NCBI GenBank assembly: GCA_001767435.1
Contig: MEKT01000153.1
Coordinates: 1 to 64,000, forward strand
Reading direction: 5' to 3'
Source of the DNA: Acidobacteria bacterium RIFCSPLOWO2_02_FULL_65_29
GTDB taxonomy: Bacteria > Acidobacteriota > Vicinamibacteria > Vicinamibacterales > CAVVIG01
Length of the DNA stretch: 64,000 nt
The translations under genes were made by a program, and so were the position numbers. The notes under the pieces are model-generated. The model saw only the letters and a program-made list of their open reading frames with translations. It did not search any database and had not been told where the DNA came from. Shown here piece by piece: positions 32,495 through 44,775 of this stretch (its first letter is position 1; each line of letters starts with the position of its first letter).

Positions 32495-34432
32495 TCAGCG
32501 TTCGGCGTTCAAGGTCGGGCGGAGCGAGTAGACGCGGCCGGATCCCTCGACGTGCTCGAGGTGGAGGACGTCGCGGAACCGCTCCAGGCGGGTTTCGATC
32601 TCGGGCCACTCGCCTTCCGGATACAAGTCAGTGTGCACCACGACGTAGGTGACGCCAAGCGTCTGCAGCGCGGCGACGCTCTGCTCGTCGGGGAACACGC
32701 GCAGCTGCCAATAGAGCGCCTCATGAAGAGGCGGCCGCATGCCGCTGTAGCCGTGCACCGTCTTCTGCCAGTGCGCCATCGAGTGCAGCATGTATTCGCT
32801 CTGGCGCCGCTCCCACGCGCCGCCCGCGCCATACGAAGGCAGGGGCACTTCGGCAACCGCAAATGGCTTGGTCCGCGAATCGAGCCAGCGATCGATTGCC
32901 GGAATCTCGACGCGGTACGGGACGGTGGCGAGTGGGAACAGCGCAAACTCCGCGATCATCGCCGCGCCGGCCACCCACGCCCAGGCGCGGGCCCAGGCCG
33001 GCGAGCGGTGCGACGTCAGCCGATCGAAACCGAGTCCCGCAAGGACCGCAAGGCCGAGCATCCCGAGAATCGTGAACCGCGACGGCACTCGGATGAGATT
33101 CAGACCCGGGAGCCAGTACACCAGGGGCCACACGCCAAGCGGCGGACCGATCGAGAGCCAGAACGCCAAGAGCGTCAGCAGCGCATAGAACGTCCGCACG
33201 TCGCCGCGCCGCCGGGCCGCCCATCGAGCCATGCCGGCGGACCACTCGGCGGCACGCACGGCGACAGCAAACGGCGCGCGGCCTTTGAGACTCCAGCGGA
33301 CGAGCGCGACCGCCGCAAACTGGCTCCAGACCCTGATCGGCTGGCGGACCGATAGGACGACCGTCTCGCCGATCCGCCATCGGAAGGGCCCAACGACCGT
33401 CGCGGCCACGGCGACGGCAAGCAACCCCAGTGCCGCAATCTCGAGCACCAGGGCCAGTCGCATCCAGTTGTTCGCGCGACGAACGGGAACGGCCGGGCAA
33501 AGGCGCGGGTCGCGAAGCACAAGGGCAACCCCCGCGAGCGCCACGGGCAGGTAACCGGGGAACAACCAGGCCAGCGCGTCTTCGTTCACAGACGACGCCG
33601 ACGCCAGCGACAGCAGGAAGCGATGCACGTATGTCGGAGACGCAAGAAACGTCGACGCCGGTACCGCCCAGTCTTCGAGCGAGCGCCTCAGACCCATCTC
33701 TCGCTGCACGACCAGGTAAGGTCCGAACAGCAGCACTGTCGGCGCGAGGAGCGCGAGGCCGGCAACGCCCGTGTCGCGAACGCGCTTCGGCACGGCGAAC
33801 GGCTCCCCGAGGGCGACGCGGTAGACCAGCAGCCCGAGGAGCGCAGTGGCGGTGAACACGGCGCCGTGGCCGCTCGACAACGCCTGCAGCGTGAAACACC
33901 CGATCGCCAGGCGCAGATCTCTCCGGCGTCCTTCGTCGAGATACGCATGAAGAAATGCCAGCGCGAAGGGCAGCCACTGTACGGCGGTGAGATGCAGCTG
34001 GCTGATGCGCAGAAACCGCGGCGGCGCGAACGCGAACACCACGCCCGTCAGGAACGCGGCGGGACTGCCGGCGCCGACCCGCCGCGCCAGAACGTACGCG
34101 CCGACGCCGCAGAGCAGGCACGACGCGAGCGCGACGACGTTCATCGCCAGAACGGGATTGCCGGTCGCCCACAGCACCGGCGCGGCGACGATCAGGTCGC
34201 CGATGAGATTCTCCGAGTACGCGAGGGTCAGGCGCTGTGGGTAGTAGATGTTGGCGTCGAAGATCGACAGCAAGCCACTCGTCAGCGCGTGTGTGTCCCA
34301 CGCCAGCGTCCAGATGAACAGATCGGTGTCCGGCGACCGCCCGAGGACGCTGGACGCGGGATCGCGCCCGAGCGGCCAGCTCATGAGGAGCGTGAGCGCG
34401 AGGAAACCGAGGACGACCCGCCCGTTGCGCAC
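32495..34432 (-). CDS. Polytopic membrane protein, glycosyltransferase-C-like
   Basis: Many hydrophobic segments; MSWPLGRDPASSVLGRSPDTDLFIWTLAWDTHALTSGLLSIFDANIYYPQRLTLAYSENLIGD; GTG start inferred. Confidence 0.7.
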   Translation of the reverse strand: MRNGRVVLGFLALTLLMSWPLGRDPASSVLGRSPDTDLFIWTLAWDTHALTSGLLSIFDANIYYPQRLTLAYSENLIGDLIVAAPVLWATGNPVLAMNVVALASCLLCGVGAYVLARRVGAGSPAAFLTGVVFAFAPPRFLRISQLHLTAVQWLPFALAFLHAYLDEGRRRDLRLAIGCFTLQALSSGHGAVFTATALLGLLVYRVALGEPFAVPKRVRDTGVAGLALLAPTVLLFGPYLVVQREMGLRRSLEDWAVPASTFLASPTYVHRFLLSLASASSVNEDALAWLFPGYLPVALAGVALVLRDPRLCPAVPVRRANNWMRLALVLEIAALGLLAVAVAATVVGPFRWRIGETVVLSVRQPIRVWSQFAAVALVRWSLKGRAPFAVAVRAAEWSAGMARWAARRRGDVRTFYALLTLLAFWLSIGPPLGVWPLVYWLPGLNLIRVPSRFTILGMLGLAVLAGLGFDRLTSHRSPAWARAWAWVAGAAMIAEFALFPLATVPYRVEIPAIDRWLDSRTKPFAVAEVPLPSYGAGGAWERRQSEYMLHSMAHWQKTVHGYSGMRPPLHEALYWQLRVFPDEQSVAALQTLGVTYVVVHTDLYPEGEWPEIETRLERFRDVLHLEHVEGSGRVYSLRPTLNAER

Positions 34433-34451
34433 GACGGTAACTCGTACGAGT

Positions 34452-36050
34452 CTAGTACGGATGCGGCTCGACGAGCCAGCGGTCGTACACGCGGGCTTCC
34501 ACGAACAGGTCGAACAAGTCCGCGTCGAGGGCGCCGTCCTTGACTTCGCCGCCAAGAATGTCGAGCGCGCGTTCGACCGGAACGGCCTTCTTGTACGGAC
34601 GATCGGAGGCCGACAGCGCGTCGAAGATGTCCGAGATGGTCATCATCCGCGTCTGCACGGGGATGTCGGGGGCCGACAGCTTGTAGGGATAGCCCGATCC
34701 GTTGAGCTTCTCGTGATGGCCGAGGGCAATCGCCGGAAGGCGGCGGATCTCGCTCGTCCACGGGATCTGCCGCAGGAACCGGTAGGTGTGGACCACGTGG
34801 GCCTCGATCTGCTGGCGCTCTCGCTCCGACAGCGAGCCCTTGCGAAGCGAGAGCCACTGCACCTCGTCCTCGCGCAGCATGGGCCGCGCCGTGCCGTCGA
34901 TGTCGTCGAACGTGGCCGCCGCAATCTCGCGCAGCCGATCGAAAGTGCCGTCGGCCAGCACCGTCGGCTCGTTGGCGCGCTCGACCTCGGCGAGCTGCTC
35001 CTCCAGCCGCGCGAGGCCCGTCTGCAGCTCGGCGTCGAAGGCAGACAGCCGCTCGCGATACGCCGCCGTTCCGTGGGCGAGGACGAAGTTCAGCTGCGCC
35101 TGCGCCGCGGACCATTCGAGCGTCCGGCGCGCCAGCCGGAATCGCTCACGCACCTGATCGATCTGGGACGGGTGCAGCTTCTTCGCCTTGACCAGAATCT
35201 CTTCGCGCACGCCGACCTTGCCGAAATCGTGCAGCAGCGCGGCGTAGCGAATCGTGCGCAGGTCGTCGCCCGAGAATTTCACCTGCGCGAGCGGGCCCGA
35301 ATCGGCGCGGTCGGCGGCTTCGGCCAGGGCCACCGTCAGGTTCGCCACGCGGAACGAATGGCCGGAGGTTGCCGGATCCCGAGCCTCGATCGCCACGACC
35401 GACGCGCGCACGAAGCCCTCGAACAACTGCCGAATCTCCGCGTAGAGCTGGCTGTTTTCCAGCGCAACAGCGGCCTGAGACGCGAGCGACACGACCAGAG
35501 CGCTCTGGCTCGCAGAATACGTGATGACGTCCTCGTTCCGCTTGGTGTTGATCAGCTGCAGCACGCCGACGATGTGGCCCTTGGGTGCCCGCATCGGCAC
35601 GGCCAGGACCGAGCGTGTACGGTACCCCGCCGCTTCGTCGAAGCTGCGATTGAAGACGTAGGGCACGTTCTTGGGAACCTCGTAGGCGTCGTCGAGCATC
35701 ACGATATCGCCCGTGAGCGCGACGTAGCCCGCGATGGAATGGCCCGTGATATCGAGAAGGCCTTCGCGGAAGGGCAGCGACACCGAATCGTTCTGCGCAA
35801 CGGTGAACCGCAGCCGCTTGAACGGCGCCTCGTGGTCGGTTGGCGGCTTGCGGAGGTCGGGACTGTCGTCCTGCGGCACCGACTCGACGACGTACAGGGA
35901 GCCGGCGTCGCTGTTGGTGATCGTCCTGGCCTTCGTGAGAATGAGCTCGAGCAGCCGTCCCGTGTTGCGCTCGGCCGACAGCGCGGCGCCGATGCGATTC
36001 AGCTCTTCGAGTTGCTGGGTCAGAACGAGGAGTTCGGATTCCGCTGACAC
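34452..36050 (-). CDS. GAF + HD-GYP domain phosphodiesterase-like protein
   Basis: GAF: RLLELILTKARTITNSDAGSLYVV...; HD-GYP: YAALLHDFGKVGVREEILVKAKKL ... GHHEKLNGSGYPYKLSAPDIPVQTRMMTISDIFDALSASDRPYKKA. Confidence 0.93.
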   Translation of the reverse strand: MSAESELLVLTQQLEELNRIGAALSAERNTGRLLELILTKARTITNSDAGSLYVVESVPQDDSPDLRKPPTDHEAPFKRLRFTVAQNDSVSLPFREGLLDITGHSIAGYVALTGDIVMLDDAYEVPKNVPYVFNRSFDEAAGYRTRSVLAVPMRAPKGHIVGVLQLINTKRNEDVITYSASQSALVVSLASQAAVALENSQLYAEIRQLFEGFVRASVVAIEARDPATSGHSFRVANLTVALAEAADRADSGPLAQVKFSGDDLRTIRYAALLHDFGKVGVREEILVKAKKLHPSQIDQVRERFRLARRTLEWSAAQAQLNFVLAHGTAAYRERLSAFDAELQTGLARLEEQLAEVERANEPTVLADGTFDRLREIAAATFDDIDGTARPMLREDEVQWLSLRKGSLSERERQQIEAHVVHTYRFLRQIPWTSEIRRLPAIALGHHEKLNGSGYPYKLSAPDIPVQTRMMTISDIFDALSASDRPYKKAVPVERALDILGGEVKDGALDADLFDLFVEARVYDRWLVEPHPY

Positions 36051-36067
36051 GCCAGGGAGATGTTACC

Positions 36068-36133
36068 TGAGAGGGTCGCCAGCTGGCGACTGGACTGACG
36101 ACTGGCGACCAACGACGAGCGACTACCGACTAT
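36068..36133. repeat. Mixed degenerate array (GGCGACT / CGACTA units)
   Basis: gtcgccagctggcgactggactgacgactggcgaccaacgacgagcgactaccgacta. Confidence 0.65.
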
Positions 36134-36820
36134 TTAGGCTGCCCGGCGGACGTCGTTTTCGACCTGACCGTCGCGAATCTGGATGGTGCGGTAGGCGTAG
36201 GCGGCGACCTCGGCTTCGTGCGTGACGAGAAGAATCGTGTTGCCGGATTGGTGCAGGCGCTCGAACAGCCCCATGATTTCCAGGCCGGTTTTCGAGTCGA
36301 GATTACCGGTCGGCTCGTCGGCGAGCAGAATCGACGGGTTGTTGACGAGCGCACGGGCGATAGCGACGCGCTGGCGCTGGCCTCCAGACAGCTCGTTGGG
36401 CCGGTGCGTCATCCGCGACGTCAGCTCCACCTTATCGAGCGCCGCGCGGGCGCGTGCTTCGCGATCCTTCGCCGGCACGGCGGCATAGACGAGCGGCAGT
36501 TCGACGTTGCGCAGCGCCGTCGCGCGCGGCAGCAGGTTGAACGTCTGAAAGACGAAGCCGATCTCTTCGTTCCTGATCCGCGCGAGCTCGTTGTCGTTCA
36601 TCTGGCTGACCTGCTTGCCGTTCAACAGGTACGACCCCTTGCTGGGTGTGTCGAGACAGCCAATGAGGTTCATCAAGGTCGACTTGCCCGATCCCGACGG
36701 TCCCATGATCGCCACGTATTCTCCGCGCTCGATCTGCAGCGACACGCCGCGCAGCGCGTGGATCTCCTCGGAGCCCATCAGATACGTCTTCCACAGGTCG
36801 ACCGTTTCGATGAGTGCCAT
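36134..36820 (-). CDS. MacB/LolD-type ABC transporter ATP-binding protein
   Basis: [64 protein letters not shown]...[38 protein letters not shown]. Confidence 0.95.
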   Translation of the reverse strand: MALIETVDLWKTYLMGSEEIHALRGVSLQIERGEYVAIMGPSGSGKSTLMNLIGCLDTPSKGSYLLNGKQVSQMNDNELARIRNEEIGFVFQTFNLLPRATALRNVELPLVYAAVPAKDREARARAALDKVELTSRMTHRPNELSGGQRQRVAIARALVNNPSILLADEPTGNLDSKTGLEIMGLFERLHQSGNTILLVTHEAEVAAYAYRTIQIRDGQVENDVRRAA

Positions 36821-36847
36821 GGCGTCTAAAGTGTACAGCTTGTGGCT

Positions 36848-38623
36848 TCAGGGCCGCCGATTGGCGCCGGTGAGCCTTCGGAGACGTCCGCCCTCGTCTC
36901 GCAGGAGCACGGCCGTCGCCGTGATCTCCACCACCCGCGCACCGCGAACCACGTCCCCGGCCTCCACGATTCGCCCGTCGATCAGGGCGAAGCGACGGTC
37001 GAGCCCGACGAGAATACTTTCGAGAGTCGCCTCGAAGGGTAAGGGCGCGGCGTCGGTCGCCGATTCGATCCTGGCAAGCGGAACACTCGTCGTCGGGCCC
37101 ACGACGGCGGTGTCAACGTTCGAACGCGTGGGCGGCGTCGGGGGTGCATCCGCGGGCTTGCTTCGCGGCCGCGCCGGGAGCGCGGCTACGGGCCGGCCGC
37201 GGCGAGGCGCCGCCGCAGGAGCGGGATCGGGCTCGCCCCGCCGTAGCTCCGAAGGAGCGGGATCGGGCTGGCCCCGCCGAAGCTCCGAAGGAGCGAAGGC
37301 GGGCTCCTTCCCCGGTCGAAACTCTGGCCGTCGAAGCACGGTGGGTCCGGCCGTGGGCTCTCCCCGCCGAAGCCCCTCAGGAGCGGGATTGGGCGGAGCG
37401 AAGGCGGGCACGCCCGCCAACCGCAGGGGCAGCGCCGAGGCGGCCAGCACGGAAATCGGGCGCACAGCCGAACCCGGCCTCAACCGATCTTGAATGGCAA
37501 GGCCAAGCGCGAGGCCAGCCGCAGCGCCAGCCATCACCGCGGCGCCCCACAGGCGCGCGCGGCGCGCGCACCAGTGTCGTGGCCGGAGCAAGTCGAGCGG
37601 CGGATATGGGTCGGCGGCCGCCGCCCATGCAAGCCGTAGCGCCGGCACGTGCTCGCGACAGTCGTCGGCGTCGTCGGGGAGCCGGGTGCCGTCGATCGCA
37701 AACAGCGAGTCGAGCGGTTCGGTCTCGACATCGAGCAGCTCCGTCAGAGTCATCGCCATGCTGCGCAGATCCGGAACGCCGCTCGCAATGCACACGTGCT
37801 GCAAGTGCTCGTGACCGAGACCTCCTTCGTCCAGAAACGCCGATAGGTCTCCAGCCAGGCGCGCAGCGATCTCCTCGCGCTCGCGAAGCGAGCGGTGCCC
37901 CTCGCATTCCTCGACGAATCCCCACGAGAGACCGGTCGCCGCGACGAGTGATCCGTCGCGTACAAGCGCCACCGATGAGGCCGCTTCGTCGAGCGCCACG
38001 TACGCCTCGAGCCCGCCGCCTGGCGCGAGCGATCGCCGGGTGCGCGCCAGCGACAAGAGCGCCGCCGCCGGTGTCAGCAGGTGATCGACGCGAATGCCGG
38101 CATCGAGGAGCGGCTGAACCAGCGCGGCAACCTCGTCGGCCGGAGCCGACGCCAGGAGCACCGTCCGTCGACCGCCCTCGCCCCGGGGTGGCGTCGGCGT
38201 CCCAGGCAGGTCGTTGTCGGGTCGGGAGCCCTGGGTCAAAGGCCCGTTTCCGCGCCTGCGGCGTTTGAGCGGCGCAGAAGCGGCCGTTGGGGGATCCGCG
38301 ATAGGCGCGATGTCGGCCAGCGTGCGCTCCACGCTCCGCCCGGCAGCCTGCGCCGCCGCCCGCGCCTCGCGTTGCATTCGATCGTAGGGGGCGTCGGTGA
38401 CAACCACGGGGCGATGGTCTGCGCCCTGAGCCCACACGACAGCCGTGGCGCGTCGGCCGCGCAAGGCCGTTAGCCGAGCGGCCGTTTCGGCCCCTCCACT
38501 TGGCAGCATCGCAAACGCCGTCACACGCGTCTCGGGGTGTTCCTGACGAGAATCCAGGCCACCGTCGATCTCGATGATGCGGCAGGCCGTAGGCGACAGT
38601 TCGATACCGAGTCGAGTGGCCAA
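36848..38623 (-). CDS. PilM/MshI-like N-terminal region joined by a repeat-rich linker to a PilP/MshK/GspB-like C-terminal region
   Basis: N-term MATRLGIELSPTACRIIEID...; C-term RRFALIDGRIVEAGDVVRGARVVEITATAVLLRDEGGRLRRL resembles MshK/GspB. The linker contains tandem QPDPAPSELRRG-type units. Secretin, ExeA-like and TPR genes lie nearby. Confidence 0.6.
   Translation of the reverse strand: MATRLGIELSPTACRIIEIDGGLDSRQEHPETRVTAFAMLPSGGAETAARLTALRGRRATAVVWAQGADHRPVVVTDAPYDRMQREARAAAQAAGRSVERTLADIAPIADPPTAASAPLKRRRRGNGPLTQGSRPDNDLPGTPTPPRGEGGRRTVLLASAPADEVAALVQPLLDAGIRVDHLLTPAAALLSLARTRRSLAPGGGLEAYVALDEAASSVALVRDGSLVAATGLSWGFVEECEGHRSLREREEIAARLAGDLSAFLDEGGLGHEHLQHVCIASGVPDLRSMAMTLTELLDVETEPLDSLFAIDGTRLPDDADDCREHVPALRLAWAAAADPYPPLDLLRPRHWCARRARLWGAAVMAGAAAGLALGLAIQDRLRPGSAVRPISVLAASALPLRLAGVPAFAPPNPAPEGLRRGEPTAGPTVLRRPEFRPGKEPAFAPSELRRGQPDPAPSELRRGEPDPAPAAAPRRGRPVAALPARPRSKPADAPPTPPTRSNVDTAVVGPTTSVPLARIESATDAAPLPFEATLESILVGLDRRFALIDGRIVEAGDVVRGARVVEITATAVLLRDEGGRLRRLTGANRRP
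37219..37410. repeat. 36-bp in-frame tandem repeat with GCTCC-GAA-GGAGC hairpins inside the MshI/K-like CDS
   Basis: ggagcgggatcgggctSgccccgccgWagctccgaa repeated, with further degenerate copies; hairpins at 37245-37257 and 37282-37294. Confidence 0.85.
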
Positions 38624-38747
38624 GGGGGGCTACACTGATTTTCGGCTGCTGGACCCGCAGTCAGTAGCGCTAATACAGGGTTGCACACTATTGCACGACC
38701 CTGCCCGGCTCCGAAAAGCCGCGATCCCGGCCCCCCTCGGGAGCCTG

Positions 38748-38819
38748 AGCAGCCCGTGGTGAAAGTCCGGCGTCGCACCGAGACGGGCGAGGCGCCCCGC
38801 CGGCAAGGCGCGACGACCG
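38748..38819 (+). repeat. Half-copy of the 162-bp fold-back element, 3' of acs
   Basis: agcagcccgtggtgaaagtccggcgtcgcaccgagacgggcgaggcgccccgccggcaaggcgcgacgaccg; ends just before the acs stop codon. Confidence 0.92.
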
Positions 38820-38822
38820 CTG

Positions 38823-40805
<1,983 letters not shown>

Positions 40806-40833
40806 AGACCGGGAAGGATACCGTACGAGCCCT

Positions 40834-41961
40834 TCAACTGGATCCGATCTCGGCAAGCCGCGCGCGCACGCGTGCGGCCAGGTCGGGCTGGGTCAGCGCG
40901 CCGTACCTCAGAAACACCCGATAGTGTTCGATCGCCACCGCCGAGTCGCCGCCATCGTCGGCCACGACCGCGAGGTTATAGTGTGGGCCCGGGCTGCGTG
41001 GCGCGAGCGCGACGGCGCGTTGCAGAAGGTCGCGCGCCTCGGACGTGCGGCCCGCCGCGCGCTGAGCGAGCGCGAGGTTGACGAGCGACTCAACGTTCCT
41101 TCTGTCCGTGGCGAGCGCGACGCGAAATTCAGCCGCGGCCTGTTCCAGACGCCCGGCGGCCAGATGGAGGACGCCGAGGTTGTTGTGCGCCTTGACGTAC
41201 TTTGGATCGATGGCAATCGCCCGCTGAAACTGGATCTCGGCGTCGGACTCGTCGCCGCGAGCCTGATAGAGCAACCCGAGATTGTTGTGCACTTCAGGGC
41301 TCGCGTCGTTTTGCTCGAGCAGCGCCCGATACTTTGCGAGCGCGTTGTCGAAATCGCCGACCCGCTGGTAATAGAGGGCGAGCGCGAAGTGGTCGACCGA
41401 CGGCGGCTGTCCCGCGGCGACTGCCGGCGCTGGAGGCACCGGAGGCGCCGGCTGAGGTCGCACCGGCGTGCGACTTGGTGGCGGGCTTGGCCGCGTCGCG
41501 GGCCTAGGCCCCGTGCTCGGCGGCGTGGGCGCGACGGGCGTAGTCGGGCGCGCTTGCGCCGTCGAAGCCGTCGGCCCTTGTCCAGAGGGCGGCACCGGCG
41601 CGGGCAGTGGGGAAGAGGGTAAGGGGGTCGTCGCCGACAATGCGGTCGTGGTGGCTCCGGCCGACGTCGCACTGGAGGGCACGGCCGTCGTCGTCGGGGA
41701 TGCACTGGCGGCCGCCGAGCGTGGCGCTTCCGACGGCGAAGGCGCAAGAAAATAGATCAGGATGGTGATGCCAACGAACCCTGCCGCGAGTGCGGCCAGG
41801 CCACCCACGATCAGTCTGACCCCGGAGCCTCCGCGGCCCTCGCTCTGCCGCGGATAGCCGAGTGTCGCCAGGACCGCGTCGGCGCGCGGGTTGTCGCTGC
41901 TGTCACCTTCTTCCGCTTCGCGCCGCGTCGCACGGCGGAGCGCGTCGAGAATGAAGCTCAC
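40834..41961 (-). CDS. TPR-repeat protein with N-terminal TM (MshN-like)
   Basis: [19 protein letters not shown]...; TPRs [88 protein letters not shown]. Confidence 0.82.
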   Translation of the reverse strand: MSFILDALRRATRREAEEGDSSDNPRADAVLATLGYPRQSEGRGGSGVRLIVGGLAALAAGFVGITILIYFLAPSPSEAPRSAAASASPTTTAVPSSATSAGATTTALSATTPLPSSPLPAPVPPSGQGPTASTAQARPTTPVAPTPPSTGPRPATRPSPPPSRTPVRPQPAPPVPPAPAVAAGQPPSVDHFALALYYQRVGDFDNALAKYRALLEQNDASPEVHNNLGLLYQARGDESDAEIQFQRAIAIDPKYVKAHNNLGVLHLAAGRLEQAAAEFRVALATDRRNVESLVNLALAQRAAGRTSEARDLLQRAVALAPRSPGPHYNLAVVADDGGDSAVAIEHYRVFLRYGALTQPDLAARVRARLAEIGSS

Positions 41962-43280
41962 CGCGAGGTTCCTGTGGCGACCGCGGACGTCACAACCTGG
42001 ACGTCGAGCTCGGGGGCGGCCGCTCGAAGACGCGCCGCGTCAACCGCGGCCGCATCGGGATCAGTGTACGTCCCAGCGAGCACACGTTGCCAGCGCCCGT
42101 CGCGGCCATGATCGACCGTCGCGTGGAACACGTCGTAGCCGGAAGCCTCGAGCCACTCGGTCAACGATCGAATATCCGCTTCGGAGCCAGCGGTTTGCGG
42201 ATACGACGCCGTGAGAATAGTCAGTGGCGCATCGACCGGCAGCTCGCGAGCTGCAGGCGAACGCGCAAGTTCCGGCATGAGCGTCACGTCGGTGGCGGGA
42301 CGGCTACTGGCCTCGAGCGTGGCGACCTCGAAGCGCTCGTACAGCCACGCCGTCACGCCAACCGACACTGCCGACGCCAGCAGCGCCACGAGCGCGCCGA
42401 CCGCAAGGGGCGCCCCACGAAGCAACGTAAACCGCGGCGCCGACGCGCGCGGCAGATCGAGACTGGCGGCGGCGTGCGTCACCATCTCGGGTGTGATCCG
42501 GCTCGCCCGGGCCGAAAAGCCGGCCATGAGCGCGCGATCGCAAATCATATTGATGACTCGCGGGATGCCGCCCGACAGTGTGTGCACCAGCGCCAGCGCC
42601 TTCGCGGCGAACGCGACCGAGGCCGAGCCGCCCGCAATCGTCAATCGATGCGCCACGTAGGCCGCGACCGTCTCGGGATCGAGCGGCTTCAGCTCGTAGC
42701 GGATCGACACGCGCTGATCGAGCTGGCGCAGACCGGGCGATCGGAGCAGCGTCTGCAGGTTCAGCTGCCCCACGAGCACGATCTGCAGGAGCTTCTCCTT
42801 GTCGGTTTCGAGGTTCGAGAGAATCCGAATCTGCTCGAGCACGGCCAGCGGCAGGTTCTGGGCCTCGTCGATGATGAGCACGGCGCTCGCTTTGAGGGGA
42901 ATCAAGCCGAGCAAAAAATCCTGAAGCGTGTCGATCAGCTCCTGCTTGCTGACGCCCGCGAGCTGGCCGGCCTTGACCTCGTCACGGGAGATGACGCCAA
43001 AGTCCTGCAGGATACGCTTCAGCAGGTCTTCTTCCGACAGAAACGGGTTCAACACGAGCGCGGTAAACGTGTTGCGGTCGATCTGCTCGAGCACCGCACG
43101 GCAGAGCGTCGTCTTGCCAGTACCGATGTCACCCGTGACGACGACGAAACCCTCGCGGCGGCGGATCGCGTACTGGAGCAGCTCGAACGCGTTGGCGTGC
43201 GACTGACTCCGATAGAGGAACTTCGGATCCGGCGTCAGGCTGAAGGGCTTCTCGGTGAAGCCGTAATACTTCTCGTACAT
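41958..43280 (-). CDS. ExeA/MshM-like AAA ATPase with C-terminal SPOR-like region
   Basis: MYEKYYGFTEKPFSLTPDPKFLYRSQSHANAFELLQYAIRRREGFVVVTGDIGTGKTTLCRAVLEQ; ATGA overlap with the TPR gene. Confidence 0.92.
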   Translation of the reverse strand: MYEKYYGFTEKPFSLTPDPKFLYRSQSHANAFELLQYAIRRREGFVVVTGDIGTGKTTLCRAVLEQIDRNTFTALVLNPFLSEEDLLKRILQDFGVISRDEVKAGQLAGVSKQELIDTLQDFLLGLIPLKASAVLIIDEAQNLPLAVLEQIRILSNLETDKEKLLQIVLVGQLNLQTLLRSPGLRQLDQRVSIRYELKPLDPETVAAYVAHRLTIAGGSASVAFAAKALALVHTLSGGIPRVINMICDRALMAGFSARASRITPEMVTHAAASLDLPRASAPRFTLLRGAPLAVGALVALLASAVSVGVTAWLYERFEVATLEASSRPATDVTLMPELARSPAARELPVDAPLTILTASYPQTAGSEADIRSLTEWLEASGYDVFHATVDHGRDGRWQRVLAGTYTDPDAAAVDAARLRAAAPELDVQVVTSAVATGTSR

Positions 43281-43350
43281 GCGTTCCCTAGAGTGCGTTG
43301 CGACGTTGACCGACGAGAATCGCCACCACGGGAGAGTCCAGTCACGACAC

Positions 43351-44682
43351 TCACGGCGCGCCGATTGGGCTCAGGATCCTCGGCGTCAGGAGGATCACCA
43401 GCTCGACGCGTTTTCTGACGACGACCGTCGAGCGGCCGAACCAACCGCCGGTGATGCCGACGTTTCTGCGCTCGCGCGTTTCGCGATCGCGCGGCAGGCC
43501 CGTAATCACGATCGTCTCCCCGTCGCGAACCCGCGCCAGGATGTCTGTCTCCTGCCGCGACGTCGTCGCCGGTTGATCGGCGGTCTGCTGCACGACAATC
43601 GGCGTGAGGCTCAGCGTGACGAGCCCTTCGTCGGAAATCTGGGGGGTGACGCCAAGCGTCACGTCCTGCATCGGCCCGCTGCCGGCCGAAGGCATTCGGG
43701 ACGCCCGAACGATCGCCGGCTCGTTGTTGAGCGCGAGCAGTTGCGGGTTGGCCAGGGTCGTCACCGTGCCCTGTTCGTCGAGCGCTGTGAGAAAACGCCC
43801 GATGTCGGCGATGCGAAGGCTCGCGGGCGCGGAGCGCGGGGCCGCGCCGCCGGTCGAACCCCGTGCCGTGCCTTCGGCCAGCGCGCCCCAGTCGAGGGAC
43901 TGGGCATCTGCTTCGTTCAATTCGACTTCGAGTACGCGCGCGTCGATCTTGACCTGGCGATGCACGCGGTCGTCCACGGCCTCGAGATAGTCGGCCACGC
44001 GATCGAGCCGCTCGGGCGCGTCGGTGACCTGCAGCAGCCCGGCTTTCCGATCGAGGCTGAACGTCCCGCGATCGGACAAGAGCGATCGCACGCCGCTCGA
44101 GAGGTCGGCGAACACGTCGGCGTTCGTCTCGCTCGACACGCGCGCGAAGCTGGCGCCAGGCGTGGCCACGCCAGCGCTGGCGTCGCCGATTCGCCGGGTG
44201 GCGATGTAGTTGACGCTGAACAGTCGCGTGTCGAGCTCGCGGCGAAACACGCGGATGAACGACCCGTCGACCTCGAAGTCGAGCCCGAGCCCCGGCAGAA
44301 TCATCTCGAGCGCCTGGCGGACCGTCACCTGCTTCAGGTCGCCGATGAACGAGCCGGCGATGTCGGGGTCCGGAACGACGCTGAGCGAGGTGCCGCGCAC
44401 CAGGAGCAGCAGAAGATCCTGCACCGGCACCGGCTGAGTGAAGGCCAGCGTGAACGCGCGATTATCGAGGTCGGCCGAGAGCGCGCGCTCGTCGAGCTGG
44501 GTCAGAGGCAGCGGCGGCAGCTGGCCAGGCCCGGGCGCCGCCGGCTGCTGCGCCCAAACGGGCGCCGTCAGCAGGCAGGTGCAGGCAAGACCAAGCGCCA
44601 GCGCACCGGCGCGCCCGAACACCGGTACGCCTGTGCGCCTGTGCACCCTTGCACCTGTGCACCCTTGCACCCGGAGAAACAC
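43351..44682 (-). CDS. Secretin-family outer-membrane protein (MshL/GspD-like)
   Basis: Secretin signature VITGLPRDRETRERRNVGITGGWFGRSTVVVRKRVELVILLTPRIL. Signal peptide GALALGLACTCLLTAPVWAQ. Start uncertain: several GTGs lie in a tandem repeat. Confidence 0.9.
   Translation of the reverse strand: MFLRVQGCTGARVHRRTGVPVFGRAGALALGLACTCLLTAPVWAQQPAAPGPGQLPPLPLTQLDERALSADLDNRAFTLAFTQPVPVQDLLLLLVRGTSLSVVPDPDIAGSFIGDLKQVTVRQALEMILPGLGLDFEVDGSFIRVFRRELDTRLFSVNYIATRRIGDASAGVATPGASFARVSSETNADVFADLSSGVRSLLSDRGTFSLDRKAGLLQVTDAPERLDRVADYLEAVDDRVHRQVKIDARVLEVELNEADAQSLDWGALAEGTARGSTGGAAPRSAPASLRIADIGRFLTALDEQGTVTTLANPQLLALNNEPAIVRASRMPSAGSGPMQDVTLGVTPQISDEGLVTLSLTPIVVQQTADQPATTSRQETDILARVRDGETIVITGLPRDRETRERRNVGITGGWFGRSTVVVRKRVELVILLTPRILSPIGAP
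44632..44672. repeat. Octamer array (ACCTGTGC/ACCCTTGC)
   Basis: cctgtgcgcctgtgcacccttgcacctgtgcacccttgcaccc, overlapping the secretin start region. Confidence 0.88.
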
Positions 44683-44775
44683 CCACTCCACGTCATACAG
44701 TTTCGGTTGGACGAGAGGTTGGCGATAGGACGCAGCGCCGTGCAATCGCGTGCAGTGAATCGCCCATCGGCGAAG

